54,386 bases of DNA from Beijerinckiaceae bacterium (GTDB lineage Bacteria > Pseudomonadota > Alphaproteobacteria > Rhizobiales > Beijerinckiaceae). Position 1 is the stretch's first letter, and each line of letters starts with the position of its first letter. The stretch is taken from positions 1-54,386 of the forward strand of contig CANJJI010000009.1 of NCBI GenBank assembly GCA_947474545.1, written 5' to 3'. Below the pieces are notes generated by a model, which saw nothing but the letters and a program-made list of their open reading frames with translations, did not search any database and was not told the origin of the DNA. This document shows, piece after piece, positions 9,202 to 17,773 of the stretch. The position numbers and the translations under genes were made by a program.

Positions 9202-9409
9202 TCTGATTCCCCTCGAATTTGACATTTGCATGCTCCGGTTGCTGCGGAGTCTGGCTCTCGTACACACTACTATAGGCCATCTCATTGAGTTTTCACGCTC
9301 CGGTCAAGAAAAAATACGGGATTATTCTCGCCTTGACGCAACGGCCCGGCGGCCTCACCTTAATTGCTCCAACCCTTAAACCGCCTACCTGCCGGAAATA
9401 CCGATCCTC

Positions 9410-10603
9410 ATGAGCAAAATCAGCCCTGAAACGCGTGCGCACCTGAAGACACGCTCGCTTCTTGCCCATGCGGGCAGAAATCCGGAGGAGCAGTTCGGTT
9501 TCGTCAACACGCCCGCCTATCGCGGCTCGACTGTGCTTTATCCCAGCGCCGCAGCACTTCGCAAAGGCCATATGCGTTTTGTCTACGGCACGAAAGGAAC
9601 GCCAACGACTGAGGCACTGGAAAATGCGTGGTCTGAACTATCCGGTGCAGCGGGCACGGTGATAGCGCCCTCAGGCCTCGCCGCCATAACCTTGGCTATG
9701 ATGGCTGCTGTCAAGGCGGGCGATCATATTCTCGTCACTGATAGCGCCTACCGGCCCACGCGCAATTTCTGCGAAGGCTTTCTGAAACAGATGGGGGTAG
9801 AAACCACGTATTTCGATCCCTATCTCGGCTCCGGTATTGCCGAACTCATGCGCGCCAATACGACTGCGGTGGTCGTGGAAGCGCCGGGCTCTCAAAGCTT
9901 CGAGATACAGGATGTGCCCGCGATCGCTGCAGCGGCCCATGAGCGCGATATCTGCGTTATCATGGACAACACATGGGCGACGCCGATCCTGTTTCCGCCA
10001 CATCAACGCGGTGTGGATCTGGCCATCGAGGCGGGAACGAAATATCTCTCCGGACATTCCGATATTCTACTGGGGCTTGTTTCCGCAAAACCGCAATGGC
10101 TGCCAAAGTTGCGGCGAGTCGCCGATCTCTTTGCGATGACACCGGGCGCAGAAGATGTATTCCTCGCCCTGCGCGGTTTTCGAACGATGGAATTGCGTTT
10201 GCGCGAAGCCGAGCGGCAAGCCCTAGATATGGCGCATTGGCTCAAGGCCCGTCCGGAAGTCCGGCAAGTCCTTCATCCGGCGCTGCCAGACCATCGCGGG
10301 CACGATATATGGAAGCGCGACTTCCTCGGCTCTTCAGGCCTTTTCTCGATCATCCTCCATCCTGCGCCCGAAGCGGCTGTCGATGCGTTGCTTGACAGTC
10401 TTGAACTCTTTGCGATGGGCTATAGCTGGGGCGGCTACGAGAGCCTGATCATACCCTTCGATTGCGCGCCTTATCGTACAGCCACACAGTGGAACCCTGG
10501 CGGCCCCGCCTTGCGGCTGCAAATCGGCCTCGAACATACCGACGATCTCAAGGCGGATCTCGAACGCGGCTTTGCTGCATTAAAAAAAGCAATGAACAGG
10601 TGA
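9410..10603 (+). CDS. metC: Cystathionine beta-lyase (PLP-dependent)
   Basis: This 397-residue Cys/Met-metabolism PLP enzyme cleaves cystathionine to homocysteine, pyruvate and ammonia in methionine synthesis. The PLP lysine is K211 in EAGTKYLSGHSD, the ring-stacking and N1-binding region is DNTWATPILFPP (D186), and VYGTKGTPTTEALENAWSELSG near the N-terminus is typical of the MetC branch. The GTKYLSGHSD form, with His after Gly, and the late SWGGYESLI segment favour beta-lyase over gamma-synthase. It is the first of three closely spaced plus-strand genes, followed after seven bases by a dehydrogenase. Members of this family can also act as cysteine desulfhydrases. Confidence 0.9.
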   Translation: MSKISPETRAHLKTRSLLAHAGRNPEEQFGFVNTPAYRGSTVLYPSAAALRKGHMRFVYGTKGTPTTEALENAWSELSGAAGTVIAPSGLAAITLAMMAAVKAGDHILVTDSAYRPTRNFCEGFLKQMGVETTYFDPYLGSGIAELMRANTTAVVVEAPGSQSFEIQDVPAIAAAAHERDICVIMDNTWATPILFPPHQRGVDLAIEAGTKYLSGHSDILLGLVSAKPQWLPKLRRVADLFAMTPGAEDVFLALRGFRTMELRLREAERQALDMAHWLKARPEVRQVLHPALPDHRGHDIWKRDFLGSSGLFSIILHPAPEAAVDALLDSLELFAMGYSWGGYESLIIPFDCAPYRTATQWNPGGPALRLQIGLEHTDDLKADLERGFAALKKAMNR

Positions 10604-10610
10604 GGCTGAA

Positions 10611-11594
10611 TTGACTGACACTTTTGAAAATCGCGGCCGTAAAGATATTCGGGTATTGCTGACACGGGAAATGGACCCTTATGTCGAGCGCTCACTCGAT
10701 GCGTCCTATACGATGCACAAGTATTTTGACGCAGACGAACGCATGACGTTTCTGCGTGCCCATGGCAGCAATATCGACGCCGTAGTCACTACGGGCGGCA
10801 TCGGGCTGAACGCAAGCGAGATAGCGCTCTTGCCGAATGCTAAAATCATTCATGCTTTTGCTGTCGGCTACGAATGCGTGGATTTTGCTGCGGCCTTTGC
10901 GCGCAAGATCTATGTCAGCCATGGCGCAGGGCATAACTCGTTTGCTGTCGCTGAACATGGGCTCGGCCTGATGATCGCGATGACGCGGCGTATCGTGGAA
11001 GGCAATCAGCAGGCGCGCGCGGGCATCTGGCATGTCGCTGATCCCCGACCAACCATATTCCGCAAGCGGCTCGGCATATTCGGCCTGGGTAGCATCGGAC
11101 ATGAATTGGCCCGGCGCGTTGCGCCTTTTGATATGGAAATCGGCTATCATAATCGCCGTCCGCGTCATCCGGACTGGCGCTTCTTCGACAAGCTGAAGGA
11201 TATGGCAGAATGGGCGGATTATCTTTTTGTATGCTGCCCCGGAGGTGAAGCCACCTTTCATGCGGTCAACGCTGACGTGTTGAAAGCGTTAGGTCCCAAG
11301 GGCTATCTTATAAATGTGTCGCGCGGCTCAGTGATCGATACCGCTGCCATGGTCGATGCGTTAAATGCAGGAACAATTGCGGGCGCCGCCGTTGACGTGA
11401 TTGAGGGCGAACCCGATGTGCCGGCCTCCGTACTCGATGCGCCGCGGCTTCTGCTCTCGCCCCATGTGGCTGGCCAATCTCCTGAAACTGCCGTGCGCAA
11501 ATTTGAATTTATCCGCAATAATATCGAAAGTGTGATCGCGGGAGGCGAACCCGTCAATCCCGTTCCCGAATGGAAAGGCTGGGCGCATGTCTAA
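10611..11594 (+). CDS. D-2-hydroxyacid dehydrogenase family protein (glyoxylate/hydroxypyruvate reductase-like)
   Basis: This 327-residue cytoplasmic NAD(P)H enzyme interconverts 2-oxoacids and D-2-hydroxyacids. The nucleotide-binding motif is G158-L-G-S-I-G163, and the catalytic triad is R238 (NVSRGSVID), E267 (EGEPDVP) and H285 (LSPHVAGQS), all present. Its basic NRRPRHP after the second strand suggests NADPH, as in glyoxylate/hydroxypyruvate reductases of the GhrB type. The start is a TTG with GAGG five bases upstream, immediately after metC; the next in-frame Met is 21 codons inside. The last eight bases overlap the start of a TctC-type binding protein, so both are probably translated together. 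The physiological substrate is unknown. Confidence 0.85.
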   Translation: MTDTFENRGRKDIRVLLTREMDPYVERSLDASYTMHKYFDADERMTFLRAHGSNIDAVVTTGGIGLNASEIALLPNAKIIHAFAVGYECVDFAAAFARKIYVSHGAGHNSFAVAEHGLGLMIAMTRRIVEGNQQARAGIWHVADPRPTIFRKRLGIFGLGSIGHELARRVAPFDMEIGYHNRRPRHPDWRFFDKLKDMAEWADYLFVCCPGGEATFHAVNADVLKALGPKGYLINVSRGSVIDTAAMVDALNAGTIAGAAVDVIEGEPDVPASVLDAPRLLLSPHVAGQSPETAVRKFEFIRNNIESVIAGGEPVNPVPEWKGWAHV

Positions 11595-12627
11595 GATGCA
11601 CAAATCAGGTCTGGTGCTGGCAGGCATGGCGCTGTCGTTCCTCTCCGCCAGCTCAAATCCTGCCAGCGCACAAGCGGCCAGTGAATTTTACCGCGACAAG
11701 ACCGTCACCATCGTCGTGGGACATGAACCGGGTACAGGCTTTGACATCTATTCGCGCGCGCTGATTCAATTCTATGGCAAGCATATAGCCGGTCAGCCCA
11801 AGGTGATTGTGCAAAATATGCCTGGCGCGAGCGGCGTCAGCGCTGCGAACTGGGTCTATAATATCGCGCCGAAGGACGGCACGGTGCTGGGCACATTCTC
11901 GCAAAATATCACGGTCGAAAGATTATTCGGCAATACCTCCGCCAAATATGACGCCGCCGCCTTCAACTGGATCGGGAATATGGAAGAAAGCGCTGCTGCC
12001 TGTGCTTTCTCCCCCGCTGCCGGGATCAAGGATTTTGATGATGTGTTCAAACGCGAAATCGTTATCGGCGCAGTGGGCGCGACCGGTCCCATCGGACAAT
12101 CTGGGCGCGCGCTTAACAATCTTTTCGGCACAAAGCTGAAGATCATCTACGGTTACAAAGGCACAGCCAGCGTGAAGCTGGCGGTGCAGAATGACGAGGT
12201 CAAGGGCATTTGCGGGTTGCCGATCTCAACATTCAAGGCATTCTGGAAAGACCTGCTTGATAACGGCGGCATCAAGATGATGTTACAGATGTCGTCAAAA
12301 CCGCTCACAGAGTTCGCTGGCCTCAAACATATCGATTCCTATGTGAAGACTGATGAACAACGCCAGATCGTAGACCTCATCTTCGGCACGCAAGTGCTCG
12401 GCCGCATCTATACGGCGCCGCCGGGTGTTTCAACTGATCGCGTCAACGCCCTGCGCGAAGGCTTCATGCGCACAATGAAAGACCCTGAATTCATTACCTA
12501 TGCTGAAAAAGCGCAGATCTATCTGAGTCCAGCCTCAGGCGAAGAGGTACAGGCGCTGGTCAAACGTTTTCAGGAGGCATCGCCGGCCATCGTTGAAAAG
12601 GCCATGGCTGCGATAAAACCAGATTGA
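11587..12627 (+). CDS. TctC/Bug-type periplasmic solute-binding protein
   Basis: This 346-residue protein has a signal peptide (cleavage near ASAQAAS) and a tripartite tricarboxylate transporter binding-protein domain. Landmarks are FYRDKTVTIVVGHEPGTGFD, the GQPKVIVQNMPGASGVSAANWVYNIAPKDGT ligand loop, and YGYKGTASVKLAVQNDEVKG. Such proteins bind carboxylates, amino acids or aromatic acids. No TctA or TctB membrane subunit is near, so any transporter partner is elsewhere. It overlaps the dehydrogenase gene by eight bases, which ties the ligand to a hydroxy- or oxo-acid by context only. It ends one base from a convergent amidase gene. Confidence 0.85.
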   Translation: MSKMHKSGLVLAGMALSFLSASSNPASAQAASEFYRDKTVTIVVGHEPGTGFDIYSRALIQFYGKHIAGQPKVIVQNMPGASGVSAANWVYNIAPKDGTVLGTFSQNITVERLFGNTSAKYDAAAFNWIGNMEESAAACAFSPAAGIKDFDDVFKREIVIGAVGATGPIGQSGRALNNLFGTKLKIIYGYKGTASVKLAVQNDEVKGICGLPISTFKAFWKDLLDNGGIKMMLQMSSKPLTEFAGLKHIDSYVKTDEQRQIVDLIFGTQVLGRIYTAPPGVSTDRVNALREGFMRTMKDPEFITYAEKAQIYLSPASGEEVQALVKRFQEASPAIVEKAMAAIKPD

Positions 12628-12628
12628 T

Positions 12629-13318
12629 TCATGCTGGCTGCAGAACCTTTGTCAAAACTTCCTCTGTGGTGCGGACATCGCCAAAACTCTGATAAAATGA
12701 TGTAAGTCCTGCAAGGTGATCCTCATCGAAGCGTGCGCCGTTGGCATCACAAACCATAATGACCTTGTAATCGAGCATCATTGCATCGCGCGCAGCACTC
12801 TCGCAGCACATATTGGTTGCGGTGCCCGTCACGATGAGATTGTCGATCCTGCGCGCACGCAGCACGTCCAGAATATTCGAAGCGCCAGCTATGAACGGGC
12901 TGAAGCGGCTCTTGTAGACGATCTCGTCGGCGGGCCGAATATCCAGATTTGCATGGAATTCATGACCAGTATGGCCGGGCGAAAGCTGGTCGCGATGGTT
13001 GGCGCCCTTTTCAGGTGTGAAGAAGTGATCGTGATAGACGGGCCAGCGGCTTTGCCCATCAGCGCCTGCGCTCATGCCGAGCCAGACAACCAACCCGCCC
13101 TGCACCCGAAGCTGCGCTGCAATCGCGTTTATGTTGGGAATGATTTTGATCACAGACGCTATTTCGCCGACATAGAAATTCTGCATGTCGATCACGAGCA
13201 ATGCCGTTTTAACGGGATCAAAATGATCGAAGACAGTCAGCCGACCGCGTTTTGCCAATACGCGATCAATCACATATTGCGGGAAGCCATAGGGACCGAG
13301 ACCTGAATTTGTGGACAT
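12629..13318 (-). CDS. Isochorismatase-family cysteine hydrolase (amidase-like)
   Basis: This 229-residue cytoplasmic cysteine hydrolase has its catalytic triad intact: D44 (LLVIDMQNFYV), K136 (IVYKSRFSPF) and C171 (TGTATNMCCESAARDA). SRFSPF after the Lys and the ATNMCCESAARDA segment resemble ureidoacrylate/N-carbamoyl amidases (RutB and N-carbamoylsarcosine amidase side of the family) rather than true isochorismatases, but the substrate is not decidable from sequence. The gene converges on the TctC gene with a single base between the two stop codons and no obvious terminator between them. On the other side it diverges from a methyltransferase gene. Confidence 0.85.
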   Translation of the reverse strand: MSTNSGLGPYGFPQYVIDRVLAKRGRLTVFDHFDPVKTALLVIDMQNFYVGEIASVIKIIPNINAIAAQLRVQGGLVVWLGMSAGADGQSRWPVYHDHFFTPEKGANHRDQLSPGHTGHEFHANLDIRPADEIVYKSRFSPFIAGASNILDVLRARRIDNLIVTGTATNMCCESAARDAMMLDYKVIMVCDANGARFDEDHLAGLTSFYQSFGDVRTTEEVLTKVLQPA

Positions 13319-13387
13319 GTGGCGGCACCCGGTTTAGTTGCTGATCTTCGAACTCTATCCTTCCCCCGGCGATGAAGCGAGCCTGCA

Positions 13388-13990
13388 GTGACAGATAACC
13401 GCCTTCGATATACCGCGACCGAACGGAACCGCGATCCCATTCTGGAGATCTTGCGGCAAATATTGCCCGCCCGCGGGCTGGTGCTGGAGATTGCAAGCGG
13501 CTCGGGCGAGCATATCGTTCACTTTGCACGTGCTTTGCCCGGGTTACAGTTTCAGCCATCTGATCCTGACCCCAAGGCGCTGGACAGTATTGCCGCCTGG
13601 GCCAAACACGAGGCGGTGACCAATGTTCTGCCGCCCCTGCTGATAGACGCCTCGGCTGAGGCCTGGCCCATGGAACATGCGGATGCGATCGCCTGCATCA
13701 ACATGATCCATATATCGCCATGGACTGCGACCATCGGCTTGTTTGGGAACGCCGCCCGATTGTTGCCACAAGGCGGCGCGCTTTATCTTTATGGACCCTA
13801 TCGTCAGGCCGGGGTGGAGACAGCGCCCAGCAACGAGGCCTTTGATCAAAGCTTGAAAATCCGCAATTCGCTCTGGGGCCTGCGCAATTTGGAAGACGTT
13901 GCAGAGCTGGCTGCGGCGCAGGGGTTTTCCGCACCTGATATCACAGCCATGCCTGCCAATAATCTGAGCGTCGTTTTCAGGCGGCTCTGA
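13388..13990 (+). CDS. DUF938 SAM-dependent methyltransferase-like protein
   Basis: This 200-residue protein of the DUF938 family has a class I methyltransferase fold. It opens RYTATERNRDPILEIL, the typical family start, followed by the SAM loop VLEIASGSGEHIVHFA (motif I) and FQPSDPDPKALDSI (motif II). ACINMIHISPW takes the place of motif IV and GALYLYGPYR of motif V. The family is common in proteobacteria and its substrate is unknown. The start is GTG at 13388. It is flanked by a divergent amidase and a convergent LpxB-N-like gene whose stop lies three bases away, so it is probably a single-gene unit. Confidence 0.85.
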   Translation: MTDNRLRYTATERNRDPILEILRQILPARGLVLEIASGSGEHIVHFARALPGLQFQPSDPDPKALDSIAAWAKHEAVTNVLPPLLIDASAEAWPMEHADAIACINMIHISPWTATIGLFGNAARLLPQGGALYLYGPYRQAGVETAPSNEAFDQSLKIRNSLWGLRNLEDVAELAAAQGFSAPDITAMPANNLSVVFRRL

Positions 13991-13993
13991 ATT

Positions 13994-14329
13994 CTATCCC
14001 GAGACGCTGTTTTTCCGGCCCTTGTTCTTTCTGATCAGCATGAGGTTGCGCACATATATGAACAGGCCTAGGCCCTGCCCCAATATGAAGACCGGATCTT
14101 TGCGATAGAGAGCATAGATCAACAACAAAAGTCCGCCACCGATGGAAAAGAACCAGAAGGACAGGGGCACAACGCTGTTGCCCGCCTTTTCGCTGGCGAT
14201 CCATTGCACAAGAAAGCGTGCCGTAAAAAATATCTGGCCCGCAAAGCCAAGTACGACCCAGCCATCAAAACTTTGAACGAAAATCTGGTGCAGGTAGCCA
14301 CCAACAGCGCTTGAGAGATCGACCAACAT
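13994..14329 (-). CDS. LpxB N-terminal-domain-like small membrane protein (LAB_N)
   Basis: This 111-residue protein has three hydrophobic helices and matches the LAB_N domain, the region found at the N-terminus of some lipid-A-disaccharide synthases but here free-standing. Landmarks are VLGFAGQIFFTARFLVQWIASEKAGNSVVPLSFWFFSIGGG and YALYRKDPVFILGQGLGLFIYVRNL. Free-standing LAB_N proteins commonly sit next to GT2 and ArnT-like genes, as here, and resemble small sugar-lipid transport proteins. Its ATG overlaps the GT2 stop (TAATG), so it is translationally coupled as the last gene of the envelope operon. A role in moving or holding a lipid-linked sugar is an inference. Confidence 0.85.
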   Translation of the reverse strand: MLVDLSSAVGGYLHQIFVQSFDGWVVLGFAGQIFFTARFLVQWIASEKAGNSVVPLSFWFFSIGGGLLLLIYALYRKDPVFILGQGLGLFIYVRNLMLIRKNKGRKNSVSG

Positions 14330-15084
14330 TATGCGCTACCTTTCGTAATCTCGCGCGCCTGCGGTACGCGTTTACGCCGCCTGATCAGCCAGCGCACACC
14401 GGCCAGATCAACGATGCCGACCCAGAGCCGGTCGAAGAATCCATAGTTGGAAACGCCCGTCAGGCGGTCCCGGTCCTTCACGTCGACATAGGCCAGCGTA
14501 TAACCTTCGCGCTTGACCAAGGCAGGCATGAAACGATGCAAGGCATCGAAATAGGGCAAGCACAGATAGGCGTCACGGGGAAAGCATTTCAGGCCGCAGC
14601 CCGTGTCGCGGGTGCCATCCTTGAGAATGCGGGCGCGAACGGCATTCGCAACCCTCGACTGGAATTTCTTGAAGGCCGTCGTTTTGCGGCCCGTACGTTG
14701 ACCCTGGACGAGGCCACAGCCGGGACCCGCGCTGTCCAGAGCGGCTATAAGCTGGGGAATGAACGCAGGATCATTCTGTCCGTCGCCATCGATGGTCACA
14801 CAAACCGGCGCTCGAGCCGACCGCACGCCTGTACGCACTGCCGCCGACTGACCGCAGGATTGCGCATGGTCGACCCGCCGCAAATACGGGCGCGTCTCCA
14901 TAAGCCTCGTCAGCACCGCGCCAGTTCCGTCCGTCGAGCCGTCATTGACGTAAATAATCTCGAACGGGGTCAACGGCACCAGAGCGGCCTCGATTTCCGC
15001 AACCAGCGCAGCAACATTGCCCTCTTCATTACGGACAGGCACGACAACCGCGACGCGCGGCATATTTTCATCCAGATCATTCAT
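14329..15084 (-). CDS. GT2 glycosyltransferase, dolichyl/undecaprenyl-phosphate sugar transferase-like
   Basis: This 251-residue family 2 glycosyltransferase has VAVVVPVRNEEGNVAALVAEI, the nucleotide-binding IIYVNDGSTDGTG, and VCVTIDGDGQNDP as the DxD metal site, with DTGCGLKCFPRDAY and LHRFMPALVKREGY in the acceptor half. These are features of the DPM1/ArnC group, which transfers a sugar from a nucleotide donor to a polyprenyl phosphate. The long C-terminal membrane helices of ArnC are missing, so it is the soluble or peripheral form. Its position between a PAP2 phosphatase and a LAB_N protein, downstream of an ArnT-like transferase, supports making the lipid-linked donor used by that transferase. 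The sugar is unknown. Confidence 0.87.
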   Translation of the reverse strand: MNDLDENMPRVAVVVPVRNEEGNVAALVAEIEAALVPLTPFEIIYVNDGSTDGTGAVLTRLMETRPYLRRVDHAQSCGQSAAVRTGVRSARAPVCVTIDGDGQNDPAFIPQLIAALDSAGPGCGLVQGQRTGRKTTAFKKFQSRVANAVRARILKDGTRDTGCGLKCFPRDAYLCLPYFDALHRFMPALVKREGYTLAYVDVKDRDRLTGVSNYGFFDRLWVGIVDLAGVRWLIRRRKRVPQAREITKGSA

Positions 15085-15099
15085 CTTGAGACTCAGGTT

Positions 15100-15927
15100 T
15101 CACGCGCGTGCTTTGCCTGCTTGAAACGAAGCGCGCAAGGCCGCCGTCACAAGTCCCCGCCCACGGGCGCTCATTCCACCATTGGAAAATTCAACGGCGA
15201 TATGACGGCGTGCGAATGCCCGGGCCGTCAAAATTGCCGAAATCGTGCCAATCGCGGCGCCGGCAAGGACATCACTGGGATAATGGGCACCGATGACGAC
15301 GCGGGATATTCCGACCAGACATGCCACGATGTACAGTGGCCAGCGCAGTCTGGGCAGGAAAAGCGCCATGGTCCAGGCCATTGCAAATGCCGTGATTGTA
15401 TGGCCGGACGGAAAACTTGCCAGCGTCGCCTTGAGCGAGAACATGTCGAAATGAAAAGCGCCGTATTGCTCCATCAAGCGCGGACGGCCCCGCCCCACCA
15501 GATGTTTGATAACTTGCGCGGCGATGCCAGAGGTCGTCAGCACTACAAAGACCAGTACAGCCCTATGAGCCAGCAAAATCAAGCCCGTGCGGGCTTGCAG
15601 GCTATTGCCGGTCAACGCGGCTGCCGGAGCCGCGATCGCCAGAATACCCGAGATAGTGAAGAGATAGCCTGACCATCCGATCTGCGTGATCGTGGAGAAT
15701 ATGCGCTGCCAGACGAACGGCACTTCGCGCGCCGCTATCGCTATACGTGCGTCGGCCAGCCAGGCTGTCAAAGCGATTATGGCGATTATGGCAAGCCATG
15801 GTAACACACCCCGGTCAGCAGGGCTTCCAGATGCTGCGGGCGTTTGCCCACCCATGCGCCAAATCTGCAGAAACTGGCGGGCATTTTCCAGGATACTACC
15901 AAAAGTTGACGTAATGATTGAGTTCAC
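15100..15927 (-). CDS. PAP2-family membrane phosphatase
   Basis: This 275-residue membrane phosphatase has all three phosphatidic-acid-phosphatase motifs: KHLVGRGRPR (motif 1), FPSGHTITAFA (motif 2) and SRVVIGAHYPSDVLAG (motif 3), with about six hydrophobic helices. The start is GTG at 15927, with GGAG nine bases upstream and a GTGA overlap with the stop of the ArnT-like gene; a longer in-frame start at 16086 would be buried inside that gene and gives an Arg-rich leader. In this operon it could act on undecaprenyl pyrophosphate, on a lipid A phosphate (LpxE/LpxF-like) or on the lipid carrier freed by the glycosyltransferase; sequence alone does not decide. Confidence 0.88.
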   Translation of the reverse strand: MNSIITSTFGSILENARQFLQIWRMGGQTPAASGSPADRGVLPWLAIIAIIALTAWLADARIAIAAREVPFVWQRIFSTITQIGWSGYLFTISGILAIAAPAAALTGNSLQARTGLILLAHRAVLVFVVLTTSGIAAQVIKHLVGRGRPRLMEQYGAFHFDMFSLKATLASFPSGHTITAFAMAWTMALFLPRLRWPLYIVACLVGISRVVIGAHYPSDVLAGAAIGTISAILTARAFARRHIAVEFSNGGMSARGRGLVTAALRASFQAGKARA

Positions 15928-17621
15928 TTTGTTTCTCCGGCGCGGGTCCACACACCAATATCGAGTTTCCGCCCGGTGTTTATATTTAGCCCTTGTATGC
16001 GTTCGCGCAGGCTGATGTTTAATTCTCCGCCGATCTCTGCGCGGAAGCCCGGCTCCTGTCTGATATCCACAAATGCGAGGCGGCAACCGCCGCCTTTGAG
16101 AAACTCGGCAGCGCGTTTTCCATCGACCATGGCGATGTTGGTCCGCGTCAAGAGCACGAGCGAAGGCTCGTAATACCCAGCACTCGCGAGCAGTGTCTCA
16201 GGACAGCCGGGGATTGAGGACACGGCTGCAAGCCGGGGCGAAACCGCAATCTCACGGCCAAAATGAGCTGTCAGCAACCCGGAATAGACCGCCATATAGA
16301 GACAGAGGGCCGCCAATGTTCCCGACAGGATGCGTTGAGACATCTCAACTTCCCTCAGGGCAAACCGGACTGCCAACATGAGAGCTGGCAGGGCAAAGAC
16401 CCAATAGTACAGCCCCGGCAGTGCGCCGCTCCAAATGCCGTAGCCCAGAGCTCCGGCCAGCAAACCGAACGCCAACGCCGGAACCAGCCACAAAATCACC
16501 CCGCGCCAGCGCGAAGCCAGCCCCAGCCCGCCGTTCTCCATCGCCAGCGCGATGAGAAGTGCGATTGCAGGATAGAGCGGCAACACATAATGGGGCAGCT
16601 TGGTCGGCACCGCCTCAAACAGAAGCCACGCAGGCAACAACCACGCGAGCAGGAACGCCACTTTAGCGTCTCGGCGGTTCTGCCATACGAAAGGCGCAGC
16701 CAATGCGGCCAGCGGCGCCATGGGCCACGCAGTCGCCCAGAACACGGCAAAGTAGGTGAGTGGCGGCGCACCATGGCCCTCCCGGCCTGCCTGCACCTTG
16801 CCGAGCATGTCCCCGCCCACGGAATCGGCAAGGAACGCGCCCTTTGTCTCGATCATGATCAGGACGAACCAGGGCAATATCAGAAGCAGCGCCCACAGAA
16901 CCCCCGGTAGAGGCTTGAGCGCGCGAAACCAGGGCGCGGAGCGATCACGCGCCAGAAGCGCAAGTGCTGTGAAAAAAGGAATCATCGGCGTTATCGGGCC
17001 TTTGACGAGAAGACCGACCCCGATCGCAGTCCAAAAAATCGCCGGCAATCGCCAGGAGCTACCAACATTCGCGCCAAGGTAAATGCGGGCGAATGCGCCC
17101 ATCGCCGCCAGAACGGTCGCAAGAACAGTCGCATCTGTTTTGGCGAGCCGCGCCTCAACGCCGATCAGAATTGTCGAGCCCAGCATGATCGCGGCCAGAA
17201 ACGCGCCTCCATTTCCCACAAACGCAAGAGCCGTCCAATAAGCCAGCAGGACCGATGCGATGGCTGCCAACAGCGAGGGCAGACGGTAGAGCCAGACCTG
17301 ACGGCGGGCGCCGGACACGCCGAGTTTTTCGCCCAGGCTCACGCTGGCGGCCTGCAGCCAGTAAATACCCACTGGCTTTTTGTTGCGTGCTTCCTCCTGA
17401 AAGCGGATAGCAACAAAATCGCCGGTTTCCAGCATCTGCCTGGTCGCCTGGGCAAAGCGCGGCTCGTCGCGATCCATGGGTTGAAGCGAGAAAAAGCCGG
17501 GCAAGAAAAACGCAAGCGCCAGCAGGACCAGGCACAGCGAGGCGCGCGCGTGGGTCGAAGCCGCCTGATCCAGTATTGAACTTGCGGGCAATACTGGGGA
17601 GTTGAAGCTTGCCGGTGTCAT
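15924..17621 (-). CDS. GT39/ArnT-like membrane glycosyltransferase
   Basis: This protein of about 565 residues has about twelve membrane helices and belongs to the GT-C fold ArnT/PMT group. The first periplasmic loop carries MDRDEPRFAQATRQMLETGDFV (Asp-Glu pair), followed by NKKPVGIYWLQA, and the later PTKLPHYVLPLYPAIALL is typical of ArnT-like enzymes, which move a sugar from a polyprenyl phosphate onto lipid A or another envelope acceptor. The start at 17621 is preferred because residues encoded from 17723 look like non-coding leader, but neither has a strong ribosome site. It is the first gene of a four-gene overlapping operon with PAP2, GT2 and LAB_N. Confidence 0.85.
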   Translation of the reverse strand: MTPASFNSPVLPASSILDQAASTHARASLCLVLLALAFFLPGFFSLQPMDRDEPRFAQATRQMLETGDFVAIRFQEEARNKKPVGIYWLQAASVSLGEKLGVSGARRQVWLYRLPSLLAAIASVLLAYWTALAFVGNGGAFLAAIMLGSTILIGVEARLAKTDATVLATVLAAMGAFARIYLGANVGSSWRLPAIFWTAIGVGLLVKGPITPMIPFFTALALLARDRSAPWFRALKPLPGVLWALLLILPWFVLIMIETKGAFLADSVGGDMLGKVQAGREGHGAPPLTYFAVFWATAWPMAPLAALAAPFVWQNRRDAKVAFLLAWLLPAWLLFEAVPTKLPHYVLPLYPAIALLIALAMENGGLGLASRWRGVILWLVPALAFGLLAGALGYGIWSGALPGLYYWVFALPALMLAVRFALREVEMSQRILSGTLAALCLYMAVYSGLLTAHFGREIAVSPRLAAVSSIPGCPETLLASAGYYEPSLVLLTRTNIAMVDGKRAAEFLKGGGCRLAFVDIRQEPGFRAEIGGELNISLRERIQGLNINTGRKLDIGVWTRAGETK

Positions 17622-17773
17622 GAATCCGCGCGAGGCTGGCCAACGCCAAGAAGCGCCGGAACATTCCAGATTGGCGCTTTTTAGTCCGCCCAGTCCGGGA
17701 CAGCAAGCCGAAGTGTCAGCCAATCACCAACCAACGTCCTGAACATCGTGTGATCGGCAGTATAATTTTGTCC

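Noticed and set aside
14311-15672. A 453-residue open frame on the plus strand opposite the GT2 and PAP2 genes
   Set aside because: Its translation is rich in Arg, His and Gln without domains, while the minus strand encodes two well-matched families over the same bases. It is a GC-driven shadow.
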